Positions 41,437-50,337 of a stretch of DNA of 64,000 nt are shown here, in pieces. This stretch comes from a bacterium. Lineage in GTDB: Bacteria; Bacteroidota; Ignavibacteria; SZUA-365. The notes under the pieces are model-generated. The model was not told where the DNA came from and ran no database searches. It saw nothing but the letters and a program-made list of their open reading frames with translations. The position numbers were made by a program, and so were the translations under genes. Position 1 is the first letter of the stretch. Each line of letters starts with the position of its first letter. The DNA is taken from contig JAHLLD010000015.1 in NCBI GenBank assembly GCA_020444325.1, forward strand, positions 1-64,000, in the 5' to 3' direction.

Positions 41437-41520
41437 GCCCGCCGAAGTCTCCCGCAACGCGGGACGAAGGCGGGCAGAAAGCCTGGAGAGATTACATCTT
41501 ACACTACCACAGCGCCCCGG
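41422..41520. repeat. Left direct repeat: ftsZ 3' end plus hairpins
   Basis: This 99-bp segment starts in the ftsZ codons AAG-ATC-ATG-GAC-TGA and continues into nested hairpins (GCCCGCC...GGCGGGC enclosing CTCCCGC/GCGGGA) and an AGCGCCCCGG arm. It aligns without gaps to 42289-42387, with 84 of 99 bases identical (first 56 bases: 53). Similarity continues weakly to 41546. The hairpins would act as the ftsZ terminator or an mRNA end. Confidence 0.88.
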
Positions 41521-41612
41521 ATTTTGTCTGGGGCGTCGTGGTTGTGCTGACGCAACGCACAAACTGTAACTGTGTTGCAAACAGTGCTGCGGGGGTTAAA
41601 AGTGGCTTGCAA

Positions 41613-41636
41613 AAACGTACGACAATACGTACGTTT
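41613..41636. promoter_or_regulatory. Palindromic operator of the yefM-yoeB module
   Basis: AAACGTACG (41613-41621) and CGTACGTTT (41628-41636) form a perfect inverted repeat with a six-base spacer, 20 bases ahead of the antitoxin start and just before its AAAGGAG. Antitoxins of the YefM/Phd family bind palindromes at this position to autorepress, so this is the likely operator. Confidence 0.75.
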
Positions 41637-41655
41637 AGAGGGAAAGGAGTTTCAC

Positions 41656-41898
41656 ATGCCCATACACACCGTATCCGACGCACGCGCAAACCTGTATCGC
41701 CTCATTGACCAGGCAGCCGAATCGCACGAGCCCATCGTCATCACCGGGAAACGCTCATCGGCTGTCCTGATCGCGGAAGAAGACTGGCGATCGATACAGG
41801 AGACGCTGTACCTGCTCTCCATCCCCGGCATGCGCGAATCAATCATCGCCGCCCGGAAGGAGCCACTGTCGAAGAGTGCAAGGGAACTCGACTGGTGA
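41656..41898 (+). CDS. Antitoxin, YefM/Phd family
   Basis: The 80-residue protein has the family N-terminal fold (MPIHTVSDARANLYRLIDQ, then EPIVITGKRSSAVLIAEEDWRSIQETLYLL), which dimerises and binds DNA. The C-terminal tail (about 55-80) would wrap the toxin. AAAGGAG precedes the ATG at 41656. Its stop overlaps the toxin start by four bases (GTGA). It pairs with the YoeB-like toxin that follows and is autoregulated through the palindrome at 41613-41636. Confidence 0.93.
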   Translation: MPIHTVSDARANLYRLIDQAAESHEPIVITGKRSSAVLIAEEDWRSIQETLYLLSIPGMRESIIAARKEPLSKSARELDW

Positions 41899-42158
41899 CA
41901 TGGACCGTCGTTTTCTCCACGCAGGCCCGCAAGGACGCGAAGAAACTCGCGTCCGCGGGATTGAAGCCCAACGCAGAGGCGCTGTTGGACATCCTCCGGG
42001 AGAATCCCTTCCAGACTCCGCCGCCGTACGAAAAACTTGTTGGTGATCTCGCAGGAACCTATTCCCGCCGCATCAATATCCACAACCGCCTGGTATACGA
42101 AGTCTTCCCGAAGAAGCACATCGTCCGCGTCCTGCGGATGTGGACGCACTACGAATAG
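41895..42158 (+). CDS. Toxin, YoeB/Txe family mRNA interferase
   Basis: The 87-residue protein starts with GTG overlapping the antitoxin stop. It shows the YoeB pattern: WTVVFSTQARKDAKKL at the N-terminus, PPPYEKLVGDLAGTYSRRINIHNRLVYEV in the middle and the C-terminal HIVRVLRMWTHYE, with His and Tyr of the active site. YoeB cleaves mRNA at the ribosome. Length and operon order (antitoxin first) are typical. No sign of truncation. Confidence 0.93.
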   Translation: MTWTVVFSTQARKDAKKLASAGLKPNAEALLDILRENPFQTPPPYEKLVGDLAGTYSRRINIHNRLVYEVFPKKHIVRVLRMWTHYE

Positions 42159-42288
42159 CAATTCAGGTACAATCGGATGGAGCGATGGAGGGCGCCCTAT
42201 CTTACCGATTCATTCGCATTCAGCCTCAATTTTGTGTTGCATATATGTTGCACGAATTCCTATAACTTCAGCTATAGCAACAAAACGT

Positions 42289-42387
42289 AAGATTATGGAC
42301 TGACCCCGCCGAAGTCTCCCGCAACGCGGGACGAAGGCGAGCAGAGCGCCCGGAAACATTAGATCTGATTCAACAGCAGCGCCCCGG
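42289..42387. repeat. Right direct repeat: copy of ftsZ 3' end plus hairpins
   Basis: AAG-ATT-ATG-GAC-TGA here encodes the same KIMD-stop as the end of ftsZ (preceded by CGT, giving RKIMD). It is followed by the same hairpin series seen at 41437-41520. The offset between copies is 867 bp. A GCGCCCCGG...CCGGGGCGC stem (about 42379-42403) ends the unit and may terminate the toxin gene and, on the other strand, the metalloprotease gene. The remaining DNA between 42159 and 42462 contains no gene. Confidence 0.88.
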
Positions 42388-42462
42388 CAATAAACCGGGG
42401 CGCTGTGATTATGTTTGTTCGAGTCTCAGGGGACTCTGGTCATTTCACTGGTGTTGACTGCA

Positions 42463-44103
42463 TCAACGCTCAACAACAAACTTGGTGGTCTCGGTACCGC
42501 TCGCTGAGGAGACGACGACGAAGTACAATCCGGGGATGCAATCCTGTGCGTCGAACGGGAGCATGAACGTACCGGTATCGTCGCCATATTCCTCGAAGCG
42601 TGCTATGACGGCACCGAGTGTGTTGACGACGTTGATGGTGACAGGACCAGGCTCGGTGACCCGGTACGAAATCGTCAGATCACCCTTGGTGGGATTCGGG
42701 TACACCGTCAGTGTGGCTGGCAGCGAGGGATCATCAGACCACTTGGTCTTGGGATTCAGGGTCTTGGAGGTCTTGTACACACAGAGGTCTGACCAGTCGC
42801 TGTTTCCATAGGTGTCGCAGAGGTTCTGCACCTGGAATTCATACGATGTATTCTTCGTCAACCCTGAGATGAACAGTGAATTAGTGCCCGGTGAGTAGTT
42901 GTCCCAGTTCGGCGAACCGACTTTCCTGTGCCGCACGTAATAACCGCCCACGTTGTGGTGCATGGCAGTCCACGTCAGTGTCGCGGTCGTGCGGGTTGGA
43001 TTGGGAACGCTTAGCATGGTTGGAGGCTCGCAATCGTCCGGGGCGCTGCAGGCGTCGGAAAATCGAAGCGAATACAACGGACTCGAAGACGTCGCAAAGC
43101 AGTCCTGCATGCGGAGCACCTGGTCGGGTGTGAAATTCGCCGTGACCTTTCCGTACATATAATCCATGAAGTTCATATACATAACGCCGGGGTAGGTCGT
43201 CGTGCATGCATCTGTCACGGCGCCGGTCCAAGAACTCAAGGTCAGACCGGTATTTGCCTGGTTGGGTGTATCGTCACAGTAGTCCGTTCCATTGCAGGCT
43301 CCATCGTCATCGCCCCAGATATGGTACAGGTTAAGGCAATGCCCGATTTCATGCGTGGCGATTTTGCCCTGTCCGCCATACCAGTTGGTGTCTGCAGAAG
43401 CTACCGAGGTGTAGTCGACGATCGCGCCATAGTACTTGCCGATGGACCAGGTAGGGAACCATCCCATGCCGAGTATGCCGCTCTCCATATCGCATACCCA
43501 AATGTTGAAATACACGGAGGGGTCCCAGGCATCAAGTCCGCCCGCGCTGTACTCCTTGACACTCGTTACATCGATCTCAGATTTGGTAGTATAGCGCCGC
43601 TCAATACCATTTGTCGGTGAGCCATCCAGCTTCTTCTGCGCCAGGCAAAACTGAATTTTGGTGTCCGCTTTCAGGGTGGACGGAAATGCCTGCATTGAAT
43701 GCATGTTAAGTGCTGCGTAATCCCTGTTTGTCAACTCAATCTGCTCCAGCACACGTGCTTCCGAAACGTTCTCTTCCGGGGTGTTGTAAAGGATATGTAC
43801 CACGACCGGAATGGTAATCGAGATCGAAGTTGGAGGGGGCGGCGTCGGAGTCGGTTTGGTCGGTTTTTTCCCGAGGCTTTCCACGCCTTTCTCCCGCTTC
43901 ATTTTTGCGGCATTCAACCGAAACTTCAATTTCTCTTCATACTGCTGAACGCGTGTTTCCAGTGTCGGGTCGAGCTTTTTCAGATGCTTGTACATTTTCA
44001 TCGTGTAACACCAGTCCTCCTCCTGCTGCGCCTGCGCGCGTGGAGCGAGAAGGATACAGAAAATGAAGAGTACGAATGTTGAAAGGGTAATCATTCGTCG
44101 CAT
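42463..44103 (-). CDS. Secreted M43-like zinc metalloprotease with FN3 and T9SS tail
   Basis: The start at 44103 gives a signal peptide (MRRMITLSTFVLF..., cut after AQA) behind GGAGA. The 546-residue protein has a basic Pro/Thr linker (about 78-92) and a metzincin domain with HEIGHCLNLYH at 251-261 and Met-turn YMNFMDY near 308, as in pappalysin/cytophagalysin M43. An FN3 domain (about 365-450) and a Por tail (about 465-546, VYPNPTKGDLTISY, ending KFVVER) follow. It is probably exported by the type IX system and active outside the cell. Confidence 0.92.
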   Translation of the reverse strand: MRRMITLSTFVLFIFCILLAPRAQAQQEEDWCYTMKMYKHLKKLDPTLETRVQQYEEKLKFRLNAAKMKREKGVESLGKKPTKPTPTPPPPTSISITIPVVVHILYNTPEENVSEARVLEQIELTNRDYAALNMHSMQAFPSTLKADTKIQFCLAQKKLDGSPTNGIERRYTTKSEIDVTSVKEYSAGGLDAWDPSVYFNIWVCDMESGILGMGWFPTWSIGKYYGAIVDYTSVASADTNWYGGQGKIATHEIGHCLNLYHIWGDDDGACNGTDYCDDTPNQANTGLTLSSWTGAVTDACTTTYPGVMYMNFMDYMYGKVTANFTPDQVLRMQDCFATSSSPLYSLRFSDACSAPDDCEPPTMLSVPNPTRTTATLTWTAMHHNVGGYYVRHRKVGSPNWDNYSPGTNSLFISGLTKNTSYEFQVQNLCDTYGNSDWSDLCVYKTSKTLNPKTKWSDDPSLPATLTVYPNPTKGDLTISYRVTEPGPVTINVVNTLGAVIARFEEYGDDTGTFMLPFDAQDCIPGLYFVVVSSASGTETTKFVVER

Positions 44104-44331
44104 AGTGTCTCCATGAGATACGTTGCGGGCTATGGCTGTATACCCCCTGTTCGCGGCATCACAACCGACTGCGCCCAATAGTGGATGTCTATATGAGTTG
44201 AATAAGGTCTTAAGAGTATATCGTCTTAAACAGAAGCAACCGCAATGGGTAGTACTACCTATTTCCATAGGGGGTAGCACCTATTTGGATTCATATGAAT
44301 CGGAATATTCGCGCTCTGGCTGTATAACAAC

Positions 44332-44358
44332 GGCACCCCGGAGAGTCTCCGGGGCGCC
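44332..44358 (-). terminator. Terminator of the lipoprotein gene
   Basis: GGCACCCCGGA (44332-44342) pairs with TCCGGGGCGCC (44348-44358) across a five-base loop, with one mismatch. It lies about 30 bases past the stop at 44390. Its sequence resembles the hairpins at 41509-41540 and 42376-42403, so one terminator family recurs here. Confidence 0.65.
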
Positions 44359-44389
44359 GTGGTAATGAGAGGGTTAGATTCCTACAGTA

Positions 44390-44977
44390 TCACTGTGCGT
44401 AGGATATCAACTCGGTGAGTACTTCGTCGTCATTGTCGTCGCTGAACAGACTGATGCCGGTCATGGAGTGCTCCCTGACGAGACCGATGTCGTCTGCGAA
44501 CCACCAGGTCACTTTGCGGCCACCGTCTACCGAAAGCTCATACTTCACCGTTTCATATGTCGTGCCCAGCACGGTGATGGTTTCGTGCGTGATCTCGTTT
44601 TCGTCGTAGACATGCTTGAACAGGGGGAACTCACCTTCACGCGGATGGTCTCCGAGTGAGTAAATTACTCCGGCGCTGTCGAGCAAACCGATAATGCGTC
44701 CCCAATCGGGATATTGCGGGGGCATGCGTATCATGAGAAAATCAAACAGCTGATCGCTCGACCAGGATGTGTCGATTTTGACCTCGACCGTTGCGTCGGG
44801 GCCAACAGTGCCTTTGTACACATTCGTGTGATACGTCCATACTGCGCCCCGGTTGAATGGGAAGTAATCTTTTTCCGTTGGGTCGGGGGTGACCGGGTCG
44901 TCATCGTCACAACCCGACGTGATCGCTGCGATGCTGATCAGAGCCGGGAGACAGAGAAAGATGAACAGGCGTTTCAT
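44390..44977 (-). CDS. Putative lipoprotein of unknown function
   Basis: The 195-residue protein has a lipoprotein signal peptide with lipobox ITSGC (residues 20-24), followed by an acidic linker DDDDPVTPDP. The body (about 35-190) begins YFPFNRGAVWTYHTNV. That opening is common in secreted proteins of this bacterial group but has no function I can name. The start at 44977 fits the signal peptide. The frame open to 45172 lacks homology. It would be anchored to a membrane through the modified cysteine. Confidence 0.75.
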   Translation of the reverse strand: MKRLFIFLCLPALISIAAITSGCDDDDPVTPDPTEKDYFPFNRGAVWTYHTNVYKGTVGPDATVEVKIDTSWSSDQLFDFLMIRMPPQYPDWGRIIGLLDSAGVIYSLGDHPREGEFPLFKHVYDENEITHETITVLGTTYETVKYELSVDGGRKVTWWFADDIGLVREHSMTGISLFSDDNDDEVLTELISYAQ

Positions 44978-45254
44978 TGTCGCTCCGCATAGAGAATGGC
45001 TGTGGAAAGGGAATTGAAATATACCATAAGGAATAAACAACTCTTGAACGATAGGGCGGATGTTTTGTTCCAGGGTATATTCGGGGCTGTTGTGCATTTC
45101 TTGTGATTCGAATGGAAATGGACTATTGTGCTTTACACTCCACGTTTGCAGCGGGTCAGTGAAATCGTCCAATTGCGGTGCGCAAGGTGCGCTTCCTGAA
45201 TTGTGCCACGCTCGGGACCGAAGACATGGGAGTGTCCTTGCATAAGGAACTCGT

Positions 45255-47549
45255 ATGTCCGATTCCCCTCGTGTCCGGCCCCATGCAGATCATGGCCCGA
45301 TCCTGTTTGCGCTCCCGCTTGTCTTCCTTCTTCTGCTCCGTTTCGTGCTCTCGTTTTTCCCGAAGCTCGGTTGGTGGGGACTCGATTACGTCGGCTACCT
45401 GCCGCTCTGGCAGCTGCTGACTATCACAAGTACATCCGTCGTTCTGGCTCTGCCCGGTGTGGCTGGTAATCTCTCGAGTGCATGTGCTTCCATTGCACGA
45501 GTGCTCTTTCCCGCAAATTCCGGAAAAGCGTTGTGGCGGCATGGTGGATTCGCCGTTGCTGTCGGGCTGCTCGTCTTCTCCCTCTCACTACCCTTCCCCT
45601 TTCTCGGAGGAGACGGCGTGCATGTCATGCGGCGCCTGTTTCGATTTCACGCAGGGGTGATCGGTGCATACGGACAAATCAGTACCGAGCCACTGACGGT
45701 ATTATTCTATGCAGGAGTGACAGGATTCCTATCAAATGCAGTGCGCGAGGGGAGCGTGAATCTTACCGGGTATACCATGCTGTTTCGAATCATCGGCAGC
45801 CTCGGTGCTACAGCGATGACCTTCACGGTCCTGCGGTATGCGGTCAAACTCGTCGAGAACGAGTTCGATCGTGTTCCTTTGCTGACCTTGCTGCTGTTCA
45901 CGGGGGGCAGTTTGTTTTTTTTCGGCTATGTCGAGTTTTATACCCCCGTTTTCATTATGTCCGCCTTCTTTCTGTTGAGCGGGATGTACGCACTGCGAAC
46001 GCAGAATCGGCCATTCCTTCCAACGGTTTTCCTTGCACTCGCGATCGCATTCCACCTTTCCGCTGTCGTTTTTCTCCCCGCCTTGTTGTTGCTGTGGTCA
46101 GGTCCTGCGTTGACCGGCCAGGCGTTGGATATGCGTTCACCTTCCGTACGCTTGCAGTTGCTGCTGCTATTGATGGGAATCGCTGCTGCGGTGATCGTAT
46201 ATGCCATGGGAATTCCGGGCCCCTGGATTCCCATCTCAGGAAATGTGACGAGCGATACACTTTTCTCTGTCGTGCATCTGCGTGACGTCGCGAATAATAT
46301 GCTGCTCACCGCCCCGGTCGCGGTCTCCACCGTGCTCCTGCTGCTTCTGACGCGTCGGCACAGCCTCGCCCCTGTACCATCGAACGTTCTGTTCGCAGGC
46401 ACGGCGCTGCTCTGGTGTGGCGTCCTGCTGTTATCGCAGCCGGCATTCGCACAGGACTGGGATATCTTCGCGATCTTCGGCCTGGCCGCCAGCGCTCTTG
46501 CCTGGCTCCTGTATCTGCAGGTTAGCAACCCGGTCCTTCGCGGGTACCTGCATGTGCAACTCATCGTGCAGCCCGCGCTTTTTCTGCTGCCCTGGCTTCT
46601 CCTGCACATGAACCAGGAAGGCGCCGTCGAACGGTACGCTGATCTCGCCCGGCAGTACTCCGGTATTCTCCCGTCTTCCGTGGTCGCGGGCTTTCACGAA
46701 ACATTACGCACAGAGGCAGTGTCGCGAGAAGCGGGAGACGAAGAGATACATCAGATTGCAGCGATGAATGCGCTGACCGAAGACCCGTATGAATACATGA
46801 AACTGCTTCGCGCGATTACGACGCGGAACCCCGGTGTCAGGCTTGCGCTGCCTGATGTGCGGTCCATGCTGCAGCGTATCACCTTGCTGCGGGACAGTGT
46901 TCTGGATATTCCCGTCGGGGAAGATGCCGAAGCGCGCGGTATCACACTCAGAATATTGTACCAGTCGCTGGTTATCGCCATGGGTGCCGTGCTGCCCTCC
47001 AAAGATCGTATCGCATGGCTCGAAGAAGGGGCCGAGGCAGCTGTCGTGCTCGGTCATTCTTTTTCGATACAGGCACAACTCGGGCATCTGGCCTTCGAGA
47101 CAGGGAACTATGACGGAGCTCGGGATTGGTACCAGCAGGCGCTGATCGATTCCTTATCCGCTCCAACGGACGGTGGGGCGGCGCTCTCCCTCCTCTACTC
47201 CAACCTGGGAATCGCACAATTCGATGCGATGGCGCACGATGCTGCCTACGCGTCATTCCTGCATGCGACAATGTATCCCGCGGCGCGGGCATCAGCATGG
47301 AGCAACCTGGGATTTGCCTGCTTTCGTACCGCAAGGATCACACAGGCGGTATCAAGTTTCGATCATACCCTGCGTATGGATTCAAGTGATGTCAACGCAC
47401 TGTATTGCCTGGGCCGCATTCGCCTGGAGCATCCGGAAAGCAGGGAAGCCGGCAAATGGCTGCTCGCACGCTTCCTCCTCCTCGAATCAGGAACGAAGCG
47501 CAGCAATGAAATTCGTCGCTGGCTGGCGCTCTCCGGTACCGGGAAGTGA
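45255..47549 (+). CDS. Polytopic membrane protein with C-terminal TPR repeats
   Basis: The 764-residue protein has about 11-12 hydrophobic helices in residues 15-460, then a soluble helical domain with three or four TPR-like repeats (about 560-750, e.g. AAALSLLYSNLGIAQFD, ASAWSNLGFACFRTARI, VNALYCLGRIRLE). The layout resembles GT-C-type membrane glycosyltransferases fused to TPRs, with a conserved-looking GGDGVHVMRRLF loop after the third helix. I cannot assign a family. AAGGAAC precedes the ATG. It is followed by the convergent EamA gene. Confidence 0.75.
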   Translation: MSDSPRVRPHADHGPILFALPLVFLLLLRFVLSFFPKLGWWGLDYVGYLPLWQLLTITSTSVVLALPGVAGNLSSACASIARVLFPANSGKALWRHGGFAVAVGLLVFSLSLPFPFLGGDGVHVMRRLFRFHAGVIGAYGQISTEPLTVLFYAGVTGFLSNAVREGSVNLTGYTMLFRIIGSLGATAMTFTVLRYAVKLVENEFDRVPLLTLLLFTGGSLFFFGYVEFYTPVFIMSAFFLLSGMYALRTQNRPFLPTVFLALAIAFHLSAVVFLPALLLLWSGPALTGQALDMRSPSVRLQLLLLLMGIAAAVIVYAMGIPGPWIPISGNVTSDTLFSVVHLRDVANNMLLTAPVAVSTVLLLLLTRRHSLAPVPSNVLFAGTALLWCGVLLLSQPAFAQDWDIFAIFGLAASALAWLLYLQVSNPVLRGYLHVQLIVQPALFLLPWLLLHMNQEGAVERYADLARQYSGILPSSVVAGFHETLRTEAVSREAGDEEIHQIAAMNALTEDPYEYMKLLRAITTRNPGVRLALPDVRSMLQRITLLRDSVLDIPVGEDAEARGITLRILYQSLVIAMGAVLPSKDRIAWLEEGAEAAVVLGHSFSIQAQLGHLAFETGNYDGARDWYQQALIDSLSAPTDGGAALSLLYSNLGIAQFDAMAHDAAYASFLHATMYPAARASAWSNLGFACFRTARITQAVSSFDHTLRMDSSDVNALYCLGRIRLEHPESREAGKWLLARFLLLESGTKRSNEIRRWLALSGTGK

Positions 47550-47587
47550 GGAATGATCCACTTTAACAATGGTCGTCTTTCTGCAAC

Positions 47588-48562
47588 TTACGCGGTGGAC
47601 TGACGGACTTTTTCCCTGGTGATAAGAACCACGCCGCCAACAATGATGATCGTCGCGATGATGATGCGTTCGTTGAGCAGTTCGTCGGCCAGCAGCCAGC
47701 CGAGGAAGACGGCGATGACGGGATTGACGTAAGCGTAGGTACCCACGCGTGCAGGCGTGCTGGCCCGGAGCAGCCAGATATACGAGGTGAAGGCAATCCA
47801 CGAACCGAAGACAATGAGATAGAGGATTGAGGCGAAGGAGCGCAGAGAGACGTCTGCGGGATTGAAATGAAAAGGTTCACCGAGGAAGGTTGAGAAGACA
47901 ATGAGTATCGCGCCGCCGGCGATCATCTGCACGGCGGTTCCGAGCAGGGGACGAGGGGAGTGCTGCGCAGAACGTGAATACATTGATCCGGCTGCCCAGG
48001 CCATGGTGCCGAACACCACGGCGGCCGCACCGATCAGATCCACTTCCCCCGTGCCAGTGATGCGCGCAGGATCGATAAGCAGCACCATACCGGCAAAGCC
48101 CAGGGCGAGTCCGAGAGCAACCTGCCAGGAGGGACGATGGGCATCCTTGACCCACTCGATGATCACGAACCAGAGCGGGATGAGCGCGATGATCAGCGCC
48201 GTGAGTCCGGAAGGCACGGTTTGCTCCGCCCATGACACCGCGCCGTTGCCTCCCGCGATAAGCAGGATGCCCACAATGCTCATCGACTTCCACTGCGCCA
48301 CTGTAGGTGCAGCCGTCCCCCGCACACGCAGCCAGGCGTACAGCACGGCACCGGCGATAAAGAAACGCACACCCGCCATCAGGAAGGGCGGAATCGTCTC
48401 CACTGCGAAACGGATCGCGAGGTATGTCGATCCCCAGACTACATACACTGCCAAGAATGCGAGCAGGATTTTCGTGGATTGTGAAGCCGGAGCAGTCGTG
48501 CTGTTGCGCAATTCCAATGGCCTTTCATGGGTGGATGCAACATCAATATGCACTTTCTGCAT
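47588..48562 (-). CDS. EamA-family (DMT) transporter
   Basis: The protein has about ten transmembrane helices arranged as two EamA domains (first motif FLAVYVVWGSTYLAIRFAVETIPPF; second domain after about residue 165). It resembles RhaT/YedA-type metabolite or drug exporters. The start is uncertain. An ATG at 48562 lies inside one of three palindromes, a TTG at 48517 follows AAAGG, and the frame is open up to 48628 through two further palindromes. I give the 48562 start. Substrate unknown. It is divergent from the T9SS cargo gene at 48754. Confidence 0.85.
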   Translation of the reverse strand: MQKVHIDVASTHERPLELRNSTTAPASQSTKILLAFLAVYVVWGSTYLAIRFAVETIPPFLMAGVRFFIAGAVLYAWLRVRGTAAPTVAQWKSMSIVGILLIAGGNGAVSWAEQTVPSGLTALIIALIPLWFVIIEWVKDAHRPSWQVALGLALGFAGMVLLIDPARITGTGEVDLIGAAAVVFGTMAWAAGSMYSRSAQHSPRPLLGTAVQMIAGGAILIVFSTFLGEPFHFNPADVSLRSFASILYLIVFGSWIAFTSYIWLLRASTPARVGTYAYVNPVIAVFLGWLLADELLNERIIIATIIIVGGVVLITREKVRQSTA

Positions 48563-48629
48563 ATTTCCCGGCAGTCTGTTATGCACTTTCTGCATAATTT
48601 CTCCGGGAGGATTATGCAGTTTCTGCATA
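48547..48629. promoter_or_regulatory. Three 17-bp palindromes at exact 33-bp spacing
   Basis: TATGCA-CTTTC-TGCATA occurs at 48547-48563 and 48580-48596, and TATGCA-GTTTC-TGCATA at 48613-48629. Each is a six-base inverted repeat with a five-base centre, and starts are exactly 33 bp apart. The array covers the 5' end of the EamA transporter and faces the divergent gene at 48754. The geometry suits a multi-site operator of a dimeric regulator, which is not in the window. Confidence 0.75.
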
Positions 48630-48753
48630 TTTTCTGCGTCTCTTCAAGTGGATATCCATCTCCGTTGCATCTTATTTCCTCTTCCCATAGCTTCCAGTAT
48701 ACATAGAGCAATTTCCTATACAGTCTGTCAGGCATCTTCCCGGGGGTGAATCC

Positions 48754-50307
48754 ATGTTCCGTAAATGTGCAATCGTGGTGCTGGCTGTTGTCTTTCCGCA
48801 TCTGATGCTGGCGCAGAACCCGGCACAACAGGAAATCCGCATAAGTGAAATTGGCGCGCAATCAGAGGTGCCACTGAAAATTCTGCACCGGGAGGGTGAC
48901 GGCTACTGGGTTTTCTGGAATAACGGCATGCGTCGTCTTTCCGAGGAGGGATTACCTGTCGGGGAGCAGAAAGGCTCCTACGGGTACAGTGGAGCTGGCA
49001 CCTTCATGGATGACGGCAGGCTCGTGCTGTTTCATTCACGGCCTGGTGGGGGAACAGAATTCCGGTTTCTGTTTCTTCAGGATACGGTCGCCATCGATAC
49101 CTCCGCCATGATGTTTTCGATAAGCTCGTATCGGGATGGTTCTGGCCATGGAACGTCATGGTGGATGAATCGGTCACATGCACATGTGATCTCGTATGAG
49201 AAAAAGGTGTTTGCGGCCTCGGGCTACTGGATGGGACAGTATAACATTAATGGAATGGAAGGGCGGTACGCGGAGACCACACTGCATATGTGGGATGCAC
49301 CTGAGCGTTCGTTGAACTGTCTGTTGAAATTCGATGCGAATTCAGGGGGCCGGCCATCAAATCTTCCAGCTCCTTTTATTGCACTCTTGCAACCTGCTGG
49401 AAACCGTGCACTTGTATATATCGAGAAGCACATTTATGGCGGAAATCGGCGCACTTTTCATACACTGAATCTCGTCACCGGAGAAATGAGACAGACTGCG
49501 TATGTCGATACCGTCGACTTCTATCACAGGGATTACAATCAGCAGCTACTCAAACAAACCGAACGGCAAATTGACCTCCTCTCACGAAACAGAGATGATC
49601 CGGGTATACGTGTTGACAGAATCGACACCGCCGATTATTTCATCCATGTGCGCTATAGGTTGGATCTTCCTGTAAGGTTGCATTCCATCTCGGATGGCTA
49701 TGGTGGACTTGTCAATGAAGAGGATCACGTCGGCAATATCCTTGATTACCAGGCAGCATCCCTGGGCGGAGGCCGGAAGCTGATCGTCTGGTCAGAAGAA
49801 ACAACGAATGACAGCTCGAACGTCTATGCAACGGTATATTCCAATGCCTGGAAGCAGCAGGGCTCCCACTTTCGTATCAATACGGAGACGGGCTGCCAGA
49901 ATATGGGTCCCTCTTTGATCATTCGACACGATACCGTTTTCGTGGTGTACTATTCAAACAGAGAAGGGCCATATCATGTCTATCTTCGGGCAATCACCAT
50001 CGACAACCTTCTCGATGCTTCCGCTCCCGCGCAACTGCCATCCGCATTTTCAATAGCGGCACCCTACCCGAATCCCGTGCCCGTGACGTCGAGGTACGTG
50101 AGCGTTCAGGTCGATGTGGTGAGGGATGGTGCCGTGGAACTCGCGCTGTATGATATGCTCGGACGCAGGAGGTCGATCCTGCATCGCATGCTCCAACGCG
50201 GGAGCATGACGATGCAGATTCCGATTGACGGACTTTCCCCCGGCATCTATCACCTTCGCGCAAGATCAGCGGATGAAAGCCGGTTCTCGCGATTGGTTGT
50301 TCGCTAG
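48754..50307 (+). CDS. T9SS-secreted protein of unknown function
   Basis: The 517-residue protein has a signal peptide (MFRKCAIVVLAVVF..., cut after MLA) and a long beta-rich central region (about 25-420) with repeated W/Y-G-x-F-type strands that may form a propeller. A Por tail follows (about 430-517, APYPNPVPVTSRYVSVQV, YDMLGRRR, ending RFSRLVVR). No enzymatic motif is seen. It is likely exported by the type IX system and anchored or released at the surface. It lies convergent to the next gene. Confidence 0.8.
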   Translation: MFRKCAIVVLAVVFPHLMLAQNPAQQEIRISEIGAQSEVPLKILHREGDGYWVFWNNGMRRLSEEGLPVGEQKGSYGYSGAGTFMDDGRLVLFHSRPGGGTEFRFLFLQDTVAIDTSAMMFSISSYRDGSGHGTSWWMNRSHAHVISYEKKVFAASGYWMGQYNINGMEGRYAETTLHMWDAPERSLNCLLKFDANSGGRPSNLPAPFIALLQPAGNRALVYIEKHIYGGNRRTFHTLNLVTGEMRQTAYVDTVDFYHRDYNQQLLKQTERQIDLLSRNRDDPGIRVDRIDTADYFIHVRYRLDLPVRLHSISDGYGGLVNEEDHVGNILDYQAASLGGGRKLIVWSEETTNDSSNVYATVYSNAWKQQGSHFRINTETGCQNMGPSLIIRHDTVFVVYYSNREGPYHVYLRAITIDNLLDASAPAQLPSAFSIAAPYPNPVPVTSRYVSVQVDVVRDGAVELALYDMLGRRRSILHRMLQRGSMTMQIPIDGLSPGIYHLRARSADESRFSRLVVR

Positions 50308-50337
50308 CACAATGAGGTCACGTGCGCTGTACTGGTG

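Noticed and set aside
42037-42303. 88-codon frame ending RKIMD like FtsZ
   Set aside because: It is mostly an out-of-frame reading of the toxin gene. Only the last codons, within the right repeat, match ftsZ.
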